From Pseudomonadota bacterium (GTDB lineage: Bacteria; Myxococcota_A; Polyangia; Polyangiales; Polyangiaceae): DNA of 64,000 nucleotides. The translations under genes were made by a program, and so were the position numbers. The stretch's first letter is position 1, and each line of letters starts with the position of its first letter. Of the stretch, positions 58,875 to 64,000 are shown in pieces. The notes beneath the pieces were generated by a model. It saw only the letters and a program-made list of their open reading frames with translations, did no database searches and was not told where the DNA came from. Location: NCBI GenBank assembly GCA_023398955.1, contig JAEWRL010000190.1, positions 124,001 to 188,000 on the forward strand, read 5' to 3'.

Positions 58875-60124
58875 TGTTGGCTGGGTGCATGAGCTCCGGC
58901 GACCTCGTCGGAGGACGCTATGAGGTCCTCCACCACATGCACCAAGGCGGCATGTGCCACCTGTACAAGGTGCGGCACCTGCTGAGCGGCGAGTCCATGG
59001 TGCTAAAGTGCCTGGCCTCGCGCTTTGCCCGGGATGCGACGATGAGACGGCGGCTTCAGCGGGAAGGAGAGATCCTTGCCCGGCTCAAGAGCGCCCATGT
59101 CGTTCGCGCCATCGACTTCGGCAGCCACGAAGACGGCTCTCCGTTCTTGGTGATCGAGTACCTCGACGGCCAAGATCTCGGCAAGCTCCTCGCCGAAGGG
59201 CGTCTGACGGTGCTCCGGTCGGTAGAGCTCATCGCGCAGGCTTGTGCGGGCATCACAGCGGTCCATCTGGCAGGTGTACTGCACCGCGATATCACGCCGT
59301 CGAACCTGTTCGTCTGTCGCACCTTGGAGGGCGCCGAATGGGTCAAGGTGCTGGACCTGGGAATCGCGAAGGTTGCTGAAGGCTCACTGCTGACGATGCG
59401 CAAGAGCGTACTCGGCACGCTGAACTACATTGCGCCCGAGCAGCTGCGGGACGCCGAGTCCCTCGACGCCCGCGCGGACGTGTACGCGCTGGCTGCCGTT
59501 CTCTATCACTGTTTGTCTGGCGTGCCGCCGTTCACGGCGGATTCACCCCACCGACTGATGCAGGAAATACTCTATGGTCGTTGCACGCCGCTTTGGGAGC
59601 GCAGCGCGAACGTCCCGGGCGAGCTGGCAGGCGTGGTACACCGCGCGTTGAGCCGTGAGCGCACGGATCGACCCGATAGCGTCGAGGCGTTTCATCACCT
59701 GCTGCTACCGTTCCGGCCACATCGAGCGGGAAGCTCGCTCCCAGCTACGCTCAGCTCGCAGGCACCGTCAACCGTGGCGCCTGGCTCCTGGGGGCTCGAT
59801 CGGCAGCGCGTCCCCGATTCGGCCGCATTCCCTCCCCACTCTCTCATAGGTCCGGACACCGTCCCCACTGCCACGTCGCGGGGTCATCTCGCCAATGCCT
59901 CCGAGCATGGCGCCCTCTCCCGCCGAGCTCCAGCGAACACGGCCAGCGTGCCGCAGGTGCTCTCGCATCCCCTCACGTGGCTGCTGGTGTCTCTGGCCGT
60001 TGGGTTCGGCTTCTCGATCGCCCTCCTGCTGGAATGGTACTCCGGGCAAACGATGCTCGGCGCGGACCATCAACCCGGGACGAAGGAGCGACCGTCAACG
60101 AGGCAATCTCCGAGTTCGCGATAG
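58871..60124 (+). CDS. Membrane Ser/Thr protein kinase
   Basis: 417 aa from ATG at 58871 inside an ATGA overlap with the FHA regulator; an upstream frame is open to 58802. Kinase at ~15-285: YEVLHHMHQGGMCHLYKVRH (glycine loop reads HQGGMCHLY), VLKCLAS lysine, HRDITPSN catalytic loop, DLGIAKV (DLG for DFG), GTLNYIAPEQLRD. A Pro/Ser linker and one C-terminal membrane segment (TWLLVSLAVGFGFSIALLLE) follow. It is the likely partner of the FHA regulator. Its 3' end overlaps the convergent GCS2-like gene by 55 bp. Confidence 0.9.
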   Translation: MMLAGCMSSGDLVGGRYEVLHHMHQGGMCHLYKVRHLLSGESMVLKCLASRFARDATMRRRLQREGEILARLKSAHVVRAIDFGSHEDGSPFLVIEYLDGQDLGKLLAEGRLTVLRSVELIAQACAGITAVHLAGVLHRDITPSNLFVCRTLEGAEWVKVLDLGIAKVAEGSLLTMRKSVLGTLNYIAPEQLRDAESLDARADVYALAAVLYHCLSGVPPFTADSPHRLMQEILYGRCTPLWERSANVPGELAGVVHRALSRERTDRPDSVEAFHHLLLPFRPHRAGSSLPATLSSQAPSTVAPGSWGLDRQRVPDSAAFPPHSLIGPDTVPTATSRGHLANASEHGALSRRAPANTASVPQVLSHPLTWLLVSLAVGFGFSIALLLEWYSGQTMLGADHQPGTKERPSTRQSPSSR

Positions 60125-61341
60125 GTCTCCACGACTGCCTCGCGTGCCGGTTCGCGGCCGAGCCCGGTCACGAGACGCTGCGCCAAGCACCCGTGCTGCA
60201 AGATGAGCTCGAGCGGGGCCACGAAACCCGGGTCGTCGACGAGGAGATGCTCGGCGAGGAGGCGTTCGATCACCAGACGCCAAAGGTCGCGCCCACTCAG
60301 TGTACGCGATGGTAGCCCGAGGCACGCCAGCAGCGGAGCCGGCTCGAGCTTGGCCTCACTTCCTCCTTCGATTGTCTGGCTCAGCACGGCCGCCAAAGCG
60401 TGTGTATCGAGGGCCCGCTGGGCCTTGGCCGTGCACCAGCGCTCCTCGACCAGACCTCGTACGAGGGCGCTCGTAGCAGCAAGAATGGCGATGTCAGCCT
60501 GGACGCATTCCTGGCTATCCAGCAGGCGAATCTCGATGCTGCCACGGTCGAAGCGGGCGATGGCCCCGCGCGCGTTCACCCAGACTGGGTCGAGCTCCTC
60601 TGCCCCAGCGTGGGGCGCAAGCTCCCCCCTGATCGCGTCGTAAACGCCCCGCCCGTAGGAATCCTGATCAAACAGGGGCTCCGGTATCACCGTTCCCGTG
60701 ACGCTGGGGAGCCTTCGGCAGTTCTCCCGGTAGAACCGCAAGCGGTTGTCCAAGGTGCCCGTTACCCGTCCCTCCACGATGGGAGAGGAGGCAGCGAGCA
60801 TTGGTAGGAGCGGCAACACGGCTCGCGTGGCCGCGTGCAAGCGACCGAACTCGTCGTCGTCCAAGAACGGCAGGTTCAGGTGCACGCTCTGTAAATTGGA
60901 CCACCCGTGCCCACGGCAATCGAAGATGCGATCGAAGGCAGCGTAGATTTCGGCGTCGCCATGAGGCCAGAGCCTTGTCTCCCGAAACGGATCCATCAGC
61001 GGGTGCATGGCAGTGGGGAGCAGCCGAGCGCCCATCACCTCCAACGTCGACGCCGCGCGGCTCACGGCCTGTTGAAAAGCCGATGGCAGCGCGAGCAGGT
61101 CAGCAACCGGACCGCTCGACTTGAGCTCGACGACATGTAGCGCCAGCTCGTTCGACCACGTCACGGGTCCCTGCGCGCAAGCGCTCACGACCCGCCCGGC
61201 CAACGCCTTCAGGAACTCGTCCGTGATGGGGGCGACGGCTAGCGCCCGCGAGTCGACGACCATGTACTCGATCTCGACGCCGTAGCCTTCGAAGAGCCCT
61301 AGGCGGCGCGGTACGACCCGAGCGGGTGGCGCATCGTTCAT
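60070..61341 (-). CDS. GCS2-family carboxylate-amine ligase
   Basis: 423 aa. GCS2-type core: LFEGYGVEIEYMVVDSRALA, VTWSNELALHVVELKSSGPV (family ExE and ELK segments), DCRGHGWSNLQSVHLNLPF, HVNLP-type histidine, and RGAIARFDRGSIEIRLLDSQ near the C-terminal third. Such enzymes (YbdK type) use ATP to join Glu or another acid to an amine such as Cys. Third gene of an operon with an ATP-grasp ligase and a C39-like peptidase; its start overlaps the ligase stop by 4 nt. Confidence 0.85.
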   Translation of the reverse strand: MNDAPPARVVPRRLGLFEGYGVEIEYMVVDSRALAVAPITDEFLKALAGRVVSACAQGPVTWSNELALHVVELKSSGPVADLLALPSAFQQAVSRAASTLEVMGARLLPTAMHPLMDPFRETRLWPHGDAEIYAAFDRIFDCRGHGWSNLQSVHLNLPFLDDDEFGRLHAATRAVLPLLPMLAASSPIVEGRVTGTLDNRLRFYRENCRRLPSVTGTVIPEPLFDQDSYGRGVYDAIRGELAPHAGAEELDPVWVNARGAIARFDRGSIEIRLLDSQECVQADIAILAATSALVRGLVEERWCTAKAQRALDTHALAAVLSQTIEGGSEAKLEPAPLLACLGLPSRTLSGRDLWRLVIERLLAEHLLVDDPGFVAPLELILQHGCLAQRLVTGLGREPAREAVVETYRELGDCLVDGRSFVPG

Positions 61342-62810
61342 CGCCTCACCCCGCCTTGCTGCTGAGCCTCCAAGCGCATTCGGAAGATGCTCATTATCCG
61401 TTCATAGAGCGCATCCTTCAGCACCGCATCCTCATAGCCTCCTTCGATGGACGGATTGTCATTCACCTCCATCACTAGCACGCGCTTCCCGAGCACCTTC
61501 ACGTCGACGCCGTAGAGCCCCTTGCCCACGAGCGCAGCCGCGCGTAGCGCCGTTCGAACGACTCCCGCGGGGGCAGCAGCAACCGGCACTGTCTCGACGC
61601 TGCCGTTTTGTCGTGTCGTCCCTTCGGTCTTGATGATCTGCCAGTGGTTCGGGGCCATGAAGTACTTGCTGCACCAGACAGCTTCTCCGTCAATGATTCC
61701 AACCCTCCAATCGAACTCCGTAGGCACGAACTCCTGGGCAATGATGAGCTCGCTCCGGGCCAAGAGTGCCTCCCCTTTCTCGTGTAGCTCGTCGATGGTG
61801 CTCGCCTTCGTCACGCCCTGAGAGAAGGCGCTGTCCGGCTGCTTCAGGATGCAAGGCAGGCCCAGGACTTCCGGCAGCCGCCGCAGATTCTCGCGATGCA
61901 CGATGAGCGTCTTCGGCGTGGCAATGCGGCTGCGCTCGAGGACCTCCTGAAGGTAGACCTTGTTCGTGCACTTCAGGATCGAGTCGGGGTCGTCGATGAC
62001 GACCATTCCTTCAGCCGCTGCGCGCCGGGCGAAACGATACGTATGGTGATTGACGGCCGTCGTTTCCCGAATGAAGAGGGCGTCGAACTCGGCAACGTTC
62101 GCATAATCGTCCTTGCCGATGAAGGAGACGCTCATTCCCTGGTTGTGCGCCGCACGCACGAAGCGTGAGAGCGCAACCTTGTCGCTGGGGGGCTCGACCT
62201 CGCCGGGATTGACGAGGATGGCGAGGTCCCACCGCGCCGGTCGCTTCTTTGGCTGTGTCCAGCGCCGCTGAGCGAAGTACTGCGTCGCTACGTCGAGCAC
62301 GAAATCGCGATGGTTCTCAGGGATGTCGTCGGCGCTGATCGGTTGCACTCCCTGAATGCTCCAGCGACCATCCCGCCCCTTGATGAAGCTGGCTCTGACC
62401 AAGGGGGCATAGACGATTTGGAACAGCTTCAGGGCCAACCGGTCGTACCGCTTGGCAAGATTACGGCCAAAGTAGATGCTAAGCACGAACTGCTGGGCGC
62501 CAATCCCCGCCAGGCTCTTCTGAATGAGCTCATCCAGTTCGTCGGAGCGGATCCGGACGAGCTCGGCGCTCTTCATATCCTGGATCGTGGTAACGCTGGG
62601 AACGGGACGGTGCCCGCGCGCTGCCGCCAGGAGAGAAACGTAGTACCCAAGGCTCTGGTAGCGATACGAGCGGCAAAGGTTGAAAACCTGGACACCTCGC
62701 ATCCCGGAGTACTCGGACCTGACGAGGTACTCCTTGGCACCAATGACCTGCACCCCTGGGATGTGGAAGGGCCACAGTGCGGGATTGTTTACTACGATCA
62801 AGGCCTGCAT
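61338..62810 (-). CDS. RimK-type ATP-grasp ligase with N-terminal RLAN-like domain
   Basis: 490 aa. The first ~190 residues (AKEYLVRSEYSGMRGVQVFN, LCRSYRYQSLGYYVSLLAAA, RGHRPVPSVTTIQDM) match the domain seen in front of RimK-like ligases. ~190-490 is ATP-grasp: VIDDPDSILKCTNKVYLQEV, LGLPCILKQPDSAFSQGVTK, ELIIAQEFVPTEFDWRVGII, and VMEVNDNPSIEGGYEDAVLK (Mg ligands E, N). Such enzymes add Glu or similar residues to a peptide or protein end. It starts directly after the C39 gene stop (0 nt gap). Confidence 0.9.
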   Translation of the reverse strand: MQALIVVNNPALWPFHIPGVQVIGAKEYLVRSEYSGMRGVQVFNLCRSYRYQSLGYYVSLLAAARGHRPVPSVTTIQDMKSAELVRIRSDELDELIQKSLAGIGAQQFVLSIYFGRNLAKRYDRLALKLFQIVYAPLVRASFIKGRDGRWSIQGVQPISADDIPENHRDFVLDVATQYFAQRRWTQPKKRPARWDLAILVNPGEVEPPSDKVALSRFVRAAHNQGMSVSFIGKDDYANVAEFDALFIRETTAVNHHTYRFARRAAAEGMVVIDDPDSILKCTNKVYLQEVLERSRIATPKTLIVHRENLRRLPEVLGLPCILKQPDSAFSQGVTKASTIDELHEKGEALLARSELIIAQEFVPTEFDWRVGIIDGEAVWCSKYFMAPNHWQIIKTEGTTRQNGSVETVPVAAAPAGVVRTALRAAALVGKGLYGVDVKVLGKRVLVMEVNDNPSIEGGYEDAVLKDALYERIMSIFRMRLEAQQQGGVRR

Positions 62811-63578
62811 CTAGGGGACTCCAGAGACGGGCGGCTCCACAACGAGCAAGTTCGCATCGTACGTGATAACTCCAAGGAGGATTGCGTTGCACAGCCTGTC
62901 GATGCCGACCCAGTAGTGCCTGGATCGAGGCGGGGTGGTCGGCGCCCAAGGATCCGCCACCAAGACCGTGCGCTGCGGCTTGTCGTAGCCGCAGAGAACC
63001 ACGAAGTGGCCCTGGGGCTCGCCACGAACGTCGTCGAACTCGAGGCTGCCGTCGGCGCGCGTGATCTCCCGCGCCGACCGGTACAGGTAGGTCGCGCTCA
63101 GCCCCGTCAACAAGGGACGTCCGCGCAAGAGGTGTCGCCGGATCAGAGAGGCCGTCAGGTCCTCGAAGCGCAGCTTCCCGCCAGCGCTCACGAAGCGCTG
63201 GTAGGCGCGAGTCGCCGTGCCGAGCTTCCTCCGGCCGTGCTTGGCGCGCTGCTGCTCGGCGAGCTTTTGTGGTATGGCCGTAGTGTCGACGAACCACGTG
63301 GGATCGAAGATCGACACGTTGTAGGTGTAAATCGTGGCACGGTAGCCCCGACTCAGGGCGTGGCACCCCAGCAATACCGCCAACGTCCCGCCGTCATCGA
63401 GCCGCGCCGTTTCGGTGATGACTGTTTCGAGCGTGATCTCGTCGCCGTAGTAGCGATACACCGCATGCAGGCAGGTTGGCCCACAGGTGCAATCATCGGG
63501 CTGGGGCAGGATTTCGACCCAGAGGTTCGATTCCATCGGTTGGGCTGAAGAATCTACCATGCCTGCAGCCGGGCGCAT
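62811..63578 (-). CDS. C39-like cysteine peptidase
   Basis: 255 aa (start at 63578, 63560 or 63536 all possible; no strong ribosome site). Catalytic Cys lies in QPDDCTCGPTCLHAVYRYYG, catalytic His in GEPQGHFVVLCGYD and Asp in VADPWAP, the papain-like C39 pattern. No membrane segment or signal peptide, so it acts in the cytoplasm, unlike bacteriocin-exporter C39 domains. First gene of the three-gene operon. It may trim a peptide that the ligases build or attach to. Confidence 0.85.
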   Translation of the reverse strand: MRPAAGMVDSSAQPMESNLWVEILPQPDDCTCGPTCLHAVYRYYGDEITLETVITETARLDDGGTLAVLLGCHALSRGYRATIYTYNVSIFDPTWFVDTTAIPQKLAEQQRAKHGRRKLGTATRAYQRFVSAGGKLRFEDLTASLIRRHLLRGRPLLTGLSATYLYRSAREITRADGSLEFDDVRGEPQGHFVVLCGYDKPQRTVLVADPWAPTTPPRSRHYWVGIDRLCNAILLGVITYDANLLVVEPPVSGVP

Positions 63579-63816
63579 GCGCCGAGTGCCGCCGCCGAAA
63601 CCCTGAGATGCGGGAAACTAGTACGAATTGCCCACCTCCGGCGGGTGCGTAGGACTTGACGCCCCTGATTCCATCTCCCGGCAGCGGCACGCGACGGGCT
63701 CGACCCAAGAGCAAGCTACGCAGATTTTTCGTCGGCTCATCGAGGGTTGATCCCCTCTTTGGGATGCCCCTTCCCGGCAGGTTCTGTTAAAAGGCCTGAC
63801 CCGAGGAGTCACGAGA

Positions 63817-64000
63817 TGAATTCCCCCGACTTGGCCGCCATGTGCCTCACCGCATTCACGAGCGTTTTTGCGCTCCTGACTGCGCTCGCGCTCGTGATGA
63901 AGGCCATCACGAGCCTATTTCCCGGGAAGCCCACCTCGACGTCGACTCGCCCCCTTCAGGCAGCGGGCTCGGACGCCACCTTGCTCGCCGCTATTACCAC
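63817..64000 (+). CDS. OadG-like sodium-pump gamma subunit, partial (3' end outside window)
   Basis: First 61 residues from ATG at 63817 with GAGGAG ~8 nt upstream. One membrane segment near the N-terminus (LTAFTSVFALLTALALVMKA) then ITSLFPGKPTSTSTRPL, a pattern seen in oxaloacetate/methylmalonyl-CoA decarboxylase gamma chains. Beta and alpha subunits would be expected to the right. Identification is tentative because the chain is short and cut off. Confidence 0.55.

Noticed and set aside
1..64000. tRNA, rRNA, CRISPR array, insertion sequence or integrase
   Set aside because: None seen on reading the intergenic regions; small or degenerate elements could be missed without a covariance search.

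Overview
This window is a GC-rich chromosomal segment from a Myxococcota-like bacterium, probably Polyangia (the old Deltaproteobacteria). The inference rests on gene style, not on a marker gene: two Hanks-type kinases (one fused to an AAA ATPase and TPR-like repeats), heavy use of sigma-54, a regulator joining winged-helix, FHA and AAA+ modules, a GYF-domain protein, a secreted Cys-rich protein ending in a MYXO-CTERM-like tail, and an OmpA protein with thrombospondin type 3 repeats. What stands out is that about half of the window (1 to ~31.2 kb) is a flagellar locus; best-studied myxobacteria glide and lack flagella.

Flagellar region, left arm (minus strand, 1-11204): flgB-flgC-fliE-fliF-fliG-fliH-fliI-fliJ-fliK-flgD-flgE-fliL-fliM-fliN-fliO, mostly with overlapping or closely spaced stops and starts, running off the left edge. 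A divergent sigma-54 activator without a receiver domain starts at 11549. Right arm (plus strand, 13066-25566): flgG-flgA-flgH-flgI-flgJ(N)-flgM-flgN-flgK-flgL, then csrA, two short flagellins, fliD, fliS and a methyltransferase/TPR gene. On the minus strand at 25639-28848 lie motB, motA, a stand-alone FlgJ-type muramidase and an HDOD-like gene; facing them are flgF and a SprA-type HExxH protein, then an EAL-HDOD protein. Sequences matching sigma-54 promoters (GG-N10-GC, several TGGCAC-N5-TTGC) precede the activator, flgB, flgG, csrA, the second flagellin and flgF. Three of them (flgB, flgG, csrA) place the predicted transcript start only 2-5 nt before the start codon. Both flagellin leaders carry AAGGA in a hairpin loop or ribosome-binding site, matching CsrA targets. 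FliA, the core export genes downstream of fliO and chemotaxis genes are not in the window.

Middle region (32.6-54.3 kb): mostly housekeeping. It holds a DUF2461-like gene, purU, glyA, a very large kinase-ATPase, hemL, a GYF-domain protein, ppdK, glyS, yacG, hslO, a frameshifted four-helix-bundle remnant, a small membrane zinc-ribbon protein, RNase H with an N-terminal zinc ribbon, a two-gene RdgC-like pair, and thiC under a TPP riboswitch.

Right region (54.4-64 kb): the MYXO-CTERM-like secreted protein and OmpA protein form a cell-envelope pair. A winged-helix/FHA/degenerate-AAA+ regulator is translationally coupled to a membrane Ser/Thr kinase. A compact minus-strand operon encodes a C39-like peptidase, a RimK-type ATP-grasp ligase and a GCS2-type ligase, which looks like a system for making or attaching a small peptide or amino-acid tag. 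The window ends inside an OadG-like membrane gene. No rRNA, tRNA, CRISPR or insertion sequence was recognised.
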